Assembly: GCF_014851905.1 (NCBI RefSeq)
Contig: NZ_JACVAQ010000001.1
Location: forward strand, 1,736,001 to 1,800,000
Source of the DNA: Pseudomonas sp. PDM14
GTDB taxonomy: Bacteria > Pseudomonadota > Gammaproteobacteria > Pseudomonadales > Pseudomonadaceae
DNA: 64,000 nt
Direction: 5' to 3'
Shown here: in pieces, positions 39,225 to 46,844 of the stretch
Position numbering within the stretch: the first letter of the stretch is position 1
How the letters are laid out: every line of letters begins with the position of its first letter
Position numbers and translations under genes: made by a program
Notes under the pieces: generated by a model
The model's input: only the letters and a program-made list of their open reading frames with translations
Database searches by the model: none
Told to the model about the DNA's origin: nothing

Positions 39225-40187
39225 ATGAGCGTTCGTCTAGGGATCGTCATGGATCCCATCGCCCAGATCAGTTTCAAGAAGGACAGCTCGCTGGCCATGC
39301 TCCTTGCCGCCCAGGCGCGCGGCTGGTCGCTCTTCTATATGGAGCAGCGCGACCTTTACCTGAATGCCGGCGAAGCTCGCGCTCGCATGCGCCCCCTGCG
39401 CGTGTTCGACAATCCGCAGCAGTGGTTCGAACTCGATGCCGAACAGGACAGCCCGCTGACCGAGCTGGACGTGATCCTGATGCGCAAGGACCCGCCCTTC
39501 GACAACGAGTTCGTCTACTCCACCTACCTGCTGGAACAGGCTGAGCGCGATGGCGTGCTGATCGTCAACCGCCCCCAGGCCCTGCGCGACTGCAATGAAA
39601 AGCTGTTCGCCACGCAATTCCCGCACTGCATGCCGCCGACCCTGGTCAGCCGCAGGCCCGACATTCTGCGCGAGTTTGCCGAACAGCAGCGTGACATCAT
39701 TCTCAAACCCCTGGATGGCATGGGCGGTTCCTCGATCTTCCGCCATCGCGTCGGCGACCCCAACCTCTCGGTGATTCTGGAAACCCTGACCGCCCACGGC
39801 ACCCAGCAATGCATGGCGCAGGGCTACCTGCCGGGCATCAAGGACGGCGACAAACGCATCCTGATGATCGATGGCGAACCGATTCCCTACTGCCTGGCAC
39901 GCATCCCGGCGGTCGGCGAAACCCGCGGCAACCTGGCCGCCGGCGGCACCGGCGAAGCCCGACCACTGACCGAGCGCGACCGCTGGATCGCCGCCGAAGT
40001 CGGTCCGGTGCTGCGCGAAAAGGGCCTGCTGTTCGTTGGCCTCGACGTGATCGGCGAGCACCTCACGGAAATCAACGTGACCAGCCCAACCTGCATCCGC
40101 GAGATCGATAAGGCCTTCGATACCCGCATCGGTGAGCGGCTGATGGACGCCATCGCCGACAAGCTTGCAGCGCGCAGTGCTTCATAG
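39225..40187 (+). CDS. gshB: Glutathione synthetase
   Basis: Joins gamma-glutamylcysteine and glycine with ATP to make glutathione. The 320-residue ATP-grasp enzyme has the N-terminus MSVRLGIVMDPIAQISFKKD, then IILKPLDGMGGSSIFR (glycine-rich ATP loop), MAQGYLPGIKDGDKRILMID and the C-terminal EINVTSPTCIREID. The start at 39225 follows GGAGG. It diverges from pilG and is followed 56 bp later by tonB, as in P. aeruginosa. Confidence 0.97.
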   Translation: MSVRLGIVMDPIAQISFKKDSSLAMLLAAQARGWSLFYMEQRDLYLNAGEARARMRPLRVFDNPQQWFELDAEQDSPLTELDVILMRKDPPFDNEFVYSTYLLEQAERDGVLIVNRPQALRDCNEKLFATQFPHCMPPTLVSRRPDILREFAEQQRDIILKPLDGMGGSSIFRHRVGDPNLSVILETLTAHGTQQCMAQGYLPGIKDGDKRILMIDGEPIPYCLARIPAVGETRGNLAAGGTGEARPLTERDRWIAAEVGPVLREKGLLFVGLDVIGEHLTEINVTSPTCIREIDKAFDTRIGERLMDAIADKLAARSAS

Positions 40188-40243
40188 ACTTTTAATCGGC
40201 GCCTCGGCAGACTGCGCGGCATCCTGATGCCTGTCGACCGACG

Positions 40244-41140
40244 ATGAACGCAGCCCCCCTTCCGCCTGAACTGCCCAGCAGCGGCGTCCGCCCGGCGGAC
40301 CGGCTGGGCTTTACCCTGCTCATCGCCTGCGTGCTGCACCTGGCGCTGATCCTTGGCGTCAGCTTCAGCGTGGTCAAGCCCAGCAACCTGAGCAAAAGCC
40401 TGGAAATCACCCTGTCCACCTTCAAAAGCGAGAAACCGCCGAAGGAAGCCGACTACCTGGCGCAGAACGATCAGCAGGGCAGCGGTACGCTGGACCACAA
40501 GGCCGCGCCGAAGACCACCGAGAAGGCGATCTTCCAGGACACCGAGATCAAGCGCGTCACCCCGCCGACTGCGCCGCCACCGGCACAACGCAAGGAAGCG
40601 CCCAAGGCCGCCCTCGCCACCCACTCGCCACAGCAGCAGAAAACCCCGACCAAACGCGAGCAGAACAAGACCGAGGAGCAGGAAGCGCCGCCCGCCGCAG
40701 TGTTCGACAGTTCGCAGCTGTCCTCGGAAATCGCCAGCCTGGAAGCCGAGCTGGCCCAGGAGCAGCAGCGCTACGCCAAGCGCCCGAAGATCCACCGCCT
40801 CAACGCCGCCTCGACCATGCGCGACAAGGGCGCCTGGTACAAGGACGAATGGCGCAAGAAGGTCGAGCGCGTCGGCAACCTCAACTATCCCGAAGAAGCG
40901 CGCCGCCAGCGCATCTACGGCAGCCTGCGCATGCTGGTATCGATCAACCGCGACGGCAGCCTGTATGAAGTGCTGGTCCTTGAGCCTTCCGGGCAGCCGA
41001 CACTGGACCAGGCCGCTCTGCGTATCGTGCGCCTAGCCGCGCCGTTCGCACCGTTCACCGGTGACCTGGCGGAATTCGACCGCCTGGAAATCATCCGCAC
41101 CTGGCGCTTCGAGCGCGGCGATCGCCTGTCGAGCAACTGA
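40244..41140 (+). CDS. TonB-family energy transducer (TonB3-like)
   Basis: A 298-residue protein anchored by one N-terminal span (LGFTLLIACVLHLALILGVS). The His in that span matches the conserved TonB residue that contacts ExbB/ExbD. The periplasmic linker is rich in Lys, Pro, Gln and Ala (VTPPTAPPPAQRKEAPKAAL). The C-terminal TonB domain about 205-295 has YPEEARRQRIYGSLRMLVSI and FAPFTGDL. The relative at this locus in P. aeruginosa, TonB3, is linked to twitching and pilus assembly, which suits the neighbouring pil genes. No exbBD genes are nearby. Confidence 0.9.
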   Translation: MNAAPLPPELPSSGVRPADRLGFTLLIACVLHLALILGVSFSVVKPSNLSKSLEITLSTFKSEKPPKEADYLAQNDQQGSGTLDHKAAPKTTEKAIFQDTEIKRVTPPTAPPPAQRKEAPKAALATHSPQQQKTPTKREQNKTEEQEAPPAAVFDSSQLSSEIASLEAELAQEQQRYAKRPKIHRLNAASTMRDKGAWYKDEWRKKVERVGNLNYPEEARRQRIYGSLRMLVSINRDGSLYEVLVLEPSGQPTLDQAALRIVRLAAPFAPFTGDLAEFDRLEIIRTWRFERGDRLSSN

Positions 41141-41170
41141 CGGCGGCATGACCTGCGCCACCAGCGCACT

Positions 41171-41198
41171 TGAAGCCTGAAGCCTGAAGCTTGAAACT
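41171..41198. repeat. Four tandem TGAAGCC-like heptamers
   Basis: TGAAGCC, TGAAGCC, TGAAGCT, TGAAACT in tandem directly upstream of the yqgE start codon at 41205. It may shift the spacing of the ribosome-binding region; there is no clear Shine-Dalgarno sequence other than GAAAC/TAGG. Confidence 0.7.
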
Positions 41199-41204
41199 AG
41201 GCCG

Positions 41205-41774
41205 ATGAAAAATTCCGCGCCCAGCTACCTCAAGCACCACTTTCTGATCGCCATGCCGCACATGGCCGATCCGAACTTCGCGCAGACGGTCACCTACCTG
41301 GTCGAACACAACGAACAGGGCGCCATGGGCCTGGTGATCAACCGCCCCAGCGGCCTGAGCCTGGCCGACGTGCTCGATCAACTGCGTCCCGATGATGACG
41401 CACCGGCTCGCTGCCACAACCTGCCGATCTTCTCCGGCGGCCCGGTACAGACCGATCGCGGCTTCGTCCTGCACCCCACCGGCCATGTGTTCCAGGCCAC
41501 CTTGGAGCTGGGCGAGCTGGCCCTGTCGACTTCGCAGGACGTGCTCTTCGCCATCGCCGAAGGCCACGGCCCGAGCAAGCACCTGATCGCCCTGGGTTAC
41601 GCCGGCTGGGAAGCCGGGCAACTGGAACACGAGCTGGTCGACAACGCCTGGCTGACCTGCCCGGCCGATAACGCGATACTGTTCGACCTGCCGGCCGAGC
41701 AACGCCTGGAGGCCGCCGCGGCGCGCCTGGGGGTCAACCTCAGCCTGCTCACCGCCCAGGCCGGGCACGCATGA
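41205..41774 (+). CDS. yqgE: UPF0301/YqgE family protein
   Basis: A 189-residue protein of the YqgE/AlgH fold. The family signature is clear: LKHHFLIAMPHMADPNFAQT at the N-terminus, then GAMGLVINRPSGL, FSGGPVQTDRGFVLH and GYAGWEAGQLEHEL. The molecular role is not settled. It overlaps ruvX by 4 bp (ATGA), a conserved pair in many proteobacteria. Confidence 0.95.
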   Translation: MKNSAPSYLKHHFLIAMPHMADPNFAQTVTYLVEHNEQGAMGLVINRPSGLSLADVLDQLRPDDDAPARCHNLPIFSGGPVQTDRGFVLHPTGHVFQATLELGELALSTSQDVLFAIAEGHGPSKHLIALGYAGWEAGQLEHELVDNAWLTCPADNAILFDLPAEQRLEAAAARLGVNLSLLTAQAGHA

Positions 41775-42202
41775 GCACCGCCAAGCCCCTACGCCTGCTG
41801 CTCGGCTTCGACTATGGCACCAAGCAGATCGGCGTCGCCGTCGGCCAGGTGATCACCGGCCAGGCCCGCGAACTCTGTGTACTGAAAGCGCAGAACGGCG
41901 TGCCGGACTGGCAAAAGGTCGAGGCCCTGATCAAGGAGTGGCAGCCGGACGCCGTCGTCGTAGGCCTGCCGCTGAACATGGACGGCAGCAAGAGCGAGAT
42001 GAGCGAGCGCGCGGAAAAATTCGCCCGCCGCCTCAACGGTCGCTTCAACCTGCCCGTGCACACCCATGACGAACGCCTGACCACCTTCGAGGCCAAGGGC
42101 GAGCGTCTGGCCCAGGGCCAGCGCGGCGGCTACCGGGACAACCCGGTCGACGCCCTGGCCGCCGCCCTGCTGCTGGAAGGCTGGCTGGCCGACAACCCGT
42201 GA
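41771..42202 (+). CDS. ruvX: Holliday junction resolvase-like protein RuvX/YqgF
   Basis: A 143-residue RNase H-fold protein, implicated in maturation of the 16S rRNA 5' end and earlier proposed as a Holliday junction resolvase. Catalytic segments visible are [17 protein letters not shown] (first Asp), [17 protein letters not shown] and [11 protein letters not shown], with a final Asp in [13 protein letters not shown]. It overlaps yqgE upstream by 4 bp and precedes pyrR by 71 bp. Confidence 0.95.
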   Translation: MSTAKPLRLLLGFDYGTKQIGVAVGQVITGQARELCVLKAQNGVPDWQKVEALIKEWQPDAVVVGLPLNMDGSKSEMSERAEKFARRLNGRFNLPVHTHDERLTTFEAKGERLAQGQRGGYRDNPVDALAAALLLEGWLADNP

Positions 42203-42273
42203 CACTGCCGGCACCGGCTGCTTCTGCAGCGGCGCCCCACAGACCGCTGCTTACTTGCCAGAGAGGAACTCGC

Positions 42274-42783
42274 ATGGCCCTGCCCAACCCCGCCGAACTG
42301 CTTCCACGCATGGCGAACGATCTGCGCAGCCTGTTGCAGCGCCGTGGCGTCGCCCAGGCCAACTTCATCGGCATCCGTACCGGCGGCGTGTGGATCGCCC
42401 AGGCCCTGCTGGAACAACTCGAGCTCGACACGCCGCTGGGCACCCTCGACGTCTCCTTCTACCGTGACGACTTCACCCAGAGCGGCCTGCACCCACAGGT
42501 GCGTCCATCCGACCTGCCATTCGAGATCGAAGGCGCACACCTGGTGCTGGTCGACGACGTACTGATGAGCGGGCGCACCATCCGCGCCGCACTCAACGAA
42601 CTGTTCGATTACGGCCGCCCGGCCAGCGTGACCCTGGTCAGCCTGCTCGACCTGGACGCCCGCGAGCTGCCGATCCACGCCGATGTGCTGGGCGCGACCC
42701 TCGCCCTGGCGAGCAACGAACGGGTAAAATTGCTCGGCCCCGCGCCGCTCGCCCTCGAGCTGCAAACTCTCTCTGATTCCTAA
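42274..42783 (+). CDS. pyrR: Bifunctional pyrimidine operon regulator / uracil phosphoribosyltransferase PyrR
   Basis: A 169-residue phosphoribosyltransferase-fold protein. The PRPP motif is [18 protein letters not shown], preceded by [18 protein letters not shown] and VSFYRDDF. In Pseudomonas it stands upstream of pyrB and regulates the pyrimidine genes. The start at 42274 follows GAGAGGAAC; the frame is open 25 codons upstream without conserved sequence. pyrB begins nine bases after its stop codon. Confidence 0.94.
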   Translation: MALPNPAELLPRMANDLRSLLQRRGVAQANFIGIRTGGVWIAQALLEQLELDTPLGTLDVSFYRDDFTQSGLHPQVRPSDLPFEIEGAHLVLVDDVLMSGRTIRAALNELFDYGRPASVTLVSLLDLDARELPIHADVLGATLALASNERVKLLGPAPLALELQTLSDS

Positions 42784-42792
42784 GGCCTGCCC

Positions 42793-43794
42793 ATGCCCAC
42801 CGACGCCAAGCGCTCGCTGCAGCTCAACGACCAGGGCCAGCTGCGCCACTTCCTCTCGCTCGACGGCCTGCCCCGCGAGCTGCTGACGGAAATCCTCGAC
42901 ACCGCCGACTCCTTCCTCGAAGTCGGCGCCCGCGCGGTGAAAAAGGTTCCGTTGTTGCGCGGCAAGACCGTGTGCAACGTGTTTTTCGAGAACTCCACGC
43001 GTACCCGCACCACCTTCGAGCTGGCGGCCCAGCGCCTGTCGGCCGACGTGATCAGCCTGAACGTGTCGACCAGTTCGACCAGCAAGGGCGAGACCCTGTT
43101 CGACACCCTGCGCAACCTCGAAGCCATGGCCGCCGACATCTTCGTTGTGCGCCATGCCGACTCCGGCGCCGCGCATTTCATCGCCGAGCACGTGTGCCCG
43201 AACCTGGCGATCATCAACGGTGGCGACGGCCGCCACGCGCACCCGACCCAGGGCATGCTCGACATGCTGACCATCCGCCGGCACAAGGGCAGCTTCGAGA
43301 ACCTCTCGGTGGCCATCGTCGGCGACATCCTGCACTCGCGGGTGGCGCGCTCGAACATGCTTGCGCTGAAGACCCTGGGCTGTCCGGACATTCGCGTTAT
43401 CGGGCCGAAAACCTTGCTGCCGGTGGGCATCGAGCAGTACGGCGTAACTGTCTACAGCGATCTCGCCGAAGGCCTCAGGGATGTCGACGTGGTAATCATG
43501 CTGCGCCTGCAGCGTGAACGCATGCAGGGCGGCCTGCTGCCGAGTGAGGGCGAGTTCTACCGCCTCTATGGCCTCACCGAGCAGCGCCTCAAGCTGGCCA
43601 AGCCGGACGCCCTGGTGATGCACCCGGGGCCGATCAACCGTGGTGTGGAAATCGAATCGGCGGTGGCCGACGGCCCGCAGTCGGTGATCCTCAACCAGGT
43701 CACCTACGGCATCGCCATCCGCATGGCCGTGCTGTCCATGGCCATGAGTGGCCAGAATGCCCAGCGCCAACTCAATGCCGAGGAGCAGAACTGA
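42793..43794 (+). CDS. pyrB: Aspartate carbamoyltransferase catalytic subunit
   Basis: Condenses carbamoyl phosphate and aspartate in the first committed step of pyrimidine synthesis. The 333-residue protein has the carbamoyl-phosphate motif [34 protein letters not shown], and [20 protein letters not shown]. The N-terminal extension of about 20 residues before the domain is normal for the Pseudomonas class A enzyme. Its stop codon overlaps the ATG of the next gene by one base, matching the fact that this enzyme works as a complex with the PyrC' subunit. Confidence 0.98.
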   Translation: MPTDAKRSLQLNDQGQLRHFLSLDGLPRELLTEILDTADSFLEVGARAVKKVPLLRGKTVCNVFFENSTRTRTTFELAAQRLSADVISLNVSTSSTSKGETLFDTLRNLEAMAADIFVVRHADSGAAHFIAEHVCPNLAIINGGDGRHAHPTQGMLDMLTIRRHKGSFENLSVAIVGDILHSRVARSNMLALKTLGCPDIRVIGPKTLLPVGIEQYGVTVYSDLAEGLRDVDVVIMLRLQRERMQGGLLPSEGEFYRLYGLTEQRLKLAKPDALVMHPGPINRGVEIESAVADGPQSVILNQVTYGIAIRMAVLSMAMSGQNAQRQLNAEEQN

Positions 43795-45065
43795 TGCGTA
43801 CCCGTATCCTCGGAGCCCGCGTGGTCGACCCGGCCAGCGGCGGCGATCAGGTCCGCGATCTGTACCTGGAGAGCGGCAAGGTCGCCGCCTTCGACCAGGC
43901 GCCGAACGGCTTCGTCGCCGACCGCGAGATCGATGCCCGCGGCCTGATCGCCGCCCCCGGCCTGGTCGACCTGTCCGTCGCCCTGCGCGAGCCCGGCTAC
44001 AGCCGTAAGGGCAGCATCGCCAGTGAAACCCTGGCCGCCGCTGCCGGCGGCGTGACCAGCCTGTGCTGCCCGCCGCTGACTAAACCGGTGCTGGACACCC
44101 CGGCCGTGGCCGAGCTGATCCTCGACCGCGCCCAGGAGGCCGGCCACGCCAAGGTCTTCCCGATCGGCGCGCTGACCAAGAATCTCGCTGGCGAACAGCT
44201 GGCCGAACTGGTCGCCCTGCGCGACGCCGGTTGCGTAGCCTTCGCCAACGGCCTGGCGCCGCTCGCCAACAACCGCACCCTGCGCCGCGCACTGGAATAT
44301 GCGGCGACCTTCGACCTGACGGTGATCTTTCACTCGCAGGACGCTGACCTCGCCGACGGCGGCCTGGCCCACGAAGGCGCCACGGCGAGCTTCCTCGGCC
44401 TGGCCGGAATTCCCGAAACGGCGGAGACGGTGGCCCTGGCCCGCGACCTGCTGCTGGTCGAGCAGAGTGGCGTGCGCGCGCACTTCAGCCAGCTGACCAG
44501 CGCCCGCGGCGCCGAGATGATCGCCGCCGCCCAGGCGCGCGGCCTGCCGGTGACCGCCGACGTGGCGATGTACCAGCTGATCCTCACCGATGAGGCATTG
44601 CTGGGCTTCTCCAGCCTTTTCCACGTGCAACCGCCGCTGCGCACCGCCTTCGACCGCGACGGCCTGCGCGAAGCGCTGAAGAGCGGCGTGATCGGCGCCA
44701 TCGCCAGCCACCACCAGCCCCACGAGCCGGACGCCAAGCTGGCGCCATTCGGCGCGACCGAGCCGGGCATCAGCAGCGTCGAGTTGCTCCTGCCACTGGC
44801 CCTGACCCTGGTGGAGGACGGCCTGCTCGACCTGCCGACCCTGCTCGCCCGCCTCACCGCCGGCCCGGCCAAGGCCCTGCGCCTGCCTGCCGGGCGCATC
44901 GCCGCCGGTGCGCCGGCCGACCTGGTGCTGTTCGACGATCAGGCGCAGACCCTGGCCGGCGAAACCTGGTACTCGAAGGGTGGCAACAGCCCGTTCATCG
45001 GCCACTGCCTGCCAGGGCAGGTGCGCTACACCCTGGTCGGCGGGCGAGTCAGCTACCAGAGCTGA
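43794..45065 (+). CDS. pyrC': Dihydroorotase-like subunit PyrC' (catalytically inactive)
   Basis: A 423-residue amidohydrolase-fold protein. Active dihydroorotases read PGLxDxHVHxREPG, but here the segment is PGLVDLSVALREPG, so both histidines of the zinc-binding HxH are missing. This is the hallmark of the non-catalytic PyrC' subunit of Pseudomonas aspartate transcarbamoylase, needed for assembly of the dodecameric enzyme. It starts on the last base of pyrB and is followed by an intrinsic terminator. A separate active dihydroorotase must be encoded elsewhere. Confidence 0.93.
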   Translation: MRTRILGARVVDPASGGDQVRDLYLESGKVAAFDQAPNGFVADREIDARGLIAAPGLVDLSVALREPGYSRKGSIASETLAAAAGGVTSLCCPPLTKPVLDTPAVAELILDRAQEAGHAKVFPIGALTKNLAGEQLAELVALRDAGCVAFANGLAPLANNRTLRRALEYAATFDLTVIFHSQDADLADGGLAHEGATASFLGLAGIPETAETVALARDLLLVEQSGVRAHFSQLTSARGAEMIAAAQARGLPVTADVAMYQLILTDEALLGFSSLFHVQPPLRTAFDRDGLREALKSGVIGAIASHHQPHEPDAKLAPFGATEPGISSVELLLPLALTLVEDGLLDLPTLLARLTAGPAKALRLPAGRIAAGAPADLVLFDDQAQTLAGETWYSKGGNSPFIGHCLPGQVRYTLVGGRVSYQS

Positions 45066-45081
45066 TCGGCCTCACCGCCAT

Positions 45082-45109
45082 AAAAAAGCCCGCCATTCGG
45101 CGGGCTTTT
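45082..45109. terminator. Bidirectional intrinsic terminator between pyrC' and the TM2 gene
   Basis: The stem AAAAAGCCCGCC/GGCGGGCTTTT with an ATTC loop and A- and T-tracts on both sides lies between two convergent genes. Confidence 0.9.
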
Positions 45110-45123
45110 CATGCGCTGGCAAT

Positions 45124-45522
45124 TCAACCGCGCGCGGCGTTCTTGATCGACACCTGGGTGTTCAGCGTCCAGAAGTCGTAGAGCACGCCGACGAAGAACA
45201 ATCCGCCGGTGCACAGGTAGAGAATCCCGGTGATCCACTTGCCCTGGTACATGCGGTGCACGCCGAACACACCAAGGAAGGTCAGCAGGATCCAGGCGAC
45301 GTTGTAGTCGGTGTCGCCAGCGGTAAAGCGCAGGTCCGCCTCGCGGTCCATCGCCGGAATCAGGAACAGGTCGATGATCCAGCCGATGAACAGCAAACCC
45401 AGGGTGAAGAACCAGATGGTCCCGGTCACTGGCTTGCCGTAATAGAAGCGGTGCGCGCCGAGAAAGCCGAATATCCACAGCAGATAACCGATCAGCTTGC
45501 TGTGCGTGTCCTGACGTTGCAT
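45124..45522 (-). CDS. Membrane protein with two TM2 domains
   Basis: A 132-residue protein with two copies of the TM2 unit. The signature GFLGAHRFYYG is at about 19-29 and recurs as GVFGVHRMYQG in the second half, each followed by hydrophobic helices (WFFTLGLLFIGWIIDLF, ILYLCTGGLFFVGVLYDFW). That gives about four spans. Function of bacterial TM2 proteins is unknown. The start at 45522 begins MQRQDTHSKL. It diverges from the radical-SAM gene, so the LexA-box region lies upstream of both genes. Confidence 0.85.
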   Translation of the reverse strand: MQRQDTHSKLIGYLLWIFGFLGAHRFYYGKPVTGTIWFFTLGLLFIGWIIDLFLIPAMDREADLRFTAGDTDYNVAWILLTFLGVFGVHRMYQGKWITGILYLCTGGLFFVGVLYDFWTLNTQVSIKNAARG

Positions 45523-45576
45523 ATGAACCCTCGCTTGATGATGCCGCGCGACCGGACGACCGGCCGGCACGAACGC

Positions 45577-45605
45577 TTGCGTCGGCTGGCGACTCGCCAA
45601 ATACT
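45577..45605 (+). promoter_or_regulatory. Putative promoter of the radical-SAM/UDG operon
   Basis: TTGCGT (45577-45582), a 17-bp spacer, then AATACT (45600-45605). The -10 lies within the left arm of the LexA palindrome, so bound LexA would block it. The predicted transcript leader is only about 20 nt. Confidence 0.6.
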
Positions 45606-45626
45606 GTATGCAAATACAGTATTTGG
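45597..45626. promoter_or_regulatory. LexA (SOS) box inside a 30-bp perfect palindrome
   Basis: The core CTGTATGCAAATACAG (45604-45619) matches the CTGT-N8-ACAG LexA consensus. It is embedded in the arms CCAAATACTGTAT (45597-45609) and ATACAGTATTTGG (45614-45626) around a GCAA centre. It is placed between the divergent TM2 and radical-SAM genes, 7 bp before the radical-SAM start codon. Confidence 0.88.
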
Positions 45627-45632
45627 CATTCC

Positions 45633-46844
45633 ATGGAACTCATCGACAAGCTTACCGTATTGGCCGACGCGGCCAAGTACGACGTGTCCTGCGCCAGCAG
45701 CGGCGCGCCCAAACGTGACTCGCGCGGCAAATCGGGCTTGGGCGCCACCAACGGCATGGGCATCTGCCACAGCTTCACCCCGGACGGTCGTTGCGTGGCG
45801 CTGCTGAAGATCCTGCTGACCAACTTCTGCCTGTACGACTGCCAGTATTGCGTCAACCGTCGCTCCAGCGACGTGCCACGCGCGCGCTTCACCCCCGAGG
45901 AAGTGGTGCGCCTGACCCTGGACTTCTACCGGCGCAACTGCATCAGCGGCCTGTTCCTCAGCTCGGGGATCATCCGCTCGGCCGACTACACCATGGAGCA
46001 GCTGGTGCGCGTCGCCAGGCTCCTGCGCGAGGAGCACGAGTTCCGCGGCTACATCCACCTCAAGACCATTCCCGACGCCTCGCCCGAACTGATCGCCCAG
46101 GCTGGCCGCTATGCCGACCGCCTCAGCGTCAATATCGAGCTGCCCAGCGAGGCCAGCCTGATCCGCCTGGCGCCGGAAAAGAGCGTCGGCACCATCAAGC
46201 AGGCAATGGGCTCGATCCGCCTTGGCGTCGACGAAGCCAGCGAGGAGACCCGCGGTCCAGCCTTCGCCCCCGCCGGGCAGAGCACGCAGATGATCGTCGG
46301 CGCCGACGACACCGACGACCGCACCATCCTCGACACCGCGCAGACCCTGTACGGTGCCTACCGCCTCAAGCGCGTCTATTACTCGGCGTTCAGCCCGATT
46401 CCGCACAGCCCGAAAAGCGTGCCGTTCGAGGCGCCGCCGCTGCTGCGCGAGCACCGCCTGTATCAGGCCGATTTCCTCCTGCGCGGCTACGGCTTCAACG
46501 TCCAGGAGCTGATCGCCACGCCCGGCAACCTGGCCCTCGACATCGACCCCAAACTGGCCTGGGCGCTGGCCAACCGCGCGCAGTTCCCGCTCGACCTCAA
46601 CCGCGCGGAACCGGCGATGATCGCCCGCGTACCCGGCATCGGCATGCTCAGCGCCAAGCGCCTGGTCGACCTGCGCCGCCAGCGCCGCATCCGCTACGCC
46701 GACGTGGTGCGCCTGCGCTGCGCGATGGACAAGGTCAAACCCTTCATCGTCACCCAGGACTACCGGCCGCAGCAGGCCACCCTGGAGTCCGCCGTGCTGC
46801 GCCGCCAGCTCAGCGATACGCCGGCGCAGATGGCGTTGTGGTGA
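45633..46844 (+). CDS. Putative DNA modification/repair radical-SAM protein with helix-hairpin-helix domain
   Basis: A 403-residue protein of the radical-SAM family that is genetically linked to UDG-like proteins. The [4Fe-4S]/SAM motif CLYDCQYC gives Cys66, Cys70 and Cys73 (Cx3Cx2C). Residues 1-50 hold the family start LIDKLTVLADAAKYDVSCAS. Residues 333-360 (VPGIGMLSAKRLVDLRRQ) form a helix-hairpin-helix DNA-binding motif. The combination suggests radical chemistry on, or guided by, DNA; substrate and product are unknown. A LexA box overlaps the promoter, and no Shine-Dalgarno sequence precedes the ATG. Its stop codon overlaps the start of the DUF4130-UDG gene by one base. Confidence 0.93.
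   Translation: MELIDKLTVLADAAKYDVSCASSGAPKRDSRGKSGLGATNGMGICHSFTPDGRCVALLKILLTNFCLYDCQYCVNRRSSDVPRARFTPEEVVRLTLDFYRRNCISGLFLSSGIIRSADYTMEQLVRVARLLREEHEFRGYIHLKTIPDASPELIAQAGRYADRLSVNIELPSEASLIRLAPEKSVGTIKQAMGSIRLGVDEASEETRGPAFAPAGQSTQMIVGADDTDDRTILDTAQTLYGAYRLKRVYYSAFSPIPHSPKSVPFEAPPLLREHRLYQADFLLRGYGFNVQELIATPGNLALDIDPKLAWALANRAQFPLDLNRAEPAMIARVPGIGMLSAKRLVDLRRQRRIRYADVVRLRCAMDKVKPFIVTQDYRPQQATLESAVLRRQLSDTPAQMALW

Noticed and set aside
45791..46843. Upstream extension of the DUF4130-UDG frame across the radical-SAM gene
   Set aside because: The frame stays open, but the sequence before 46844 is an out-of-frame shadow of the radical-SAM gene; the ATG at 46844 begins the conserved protein.
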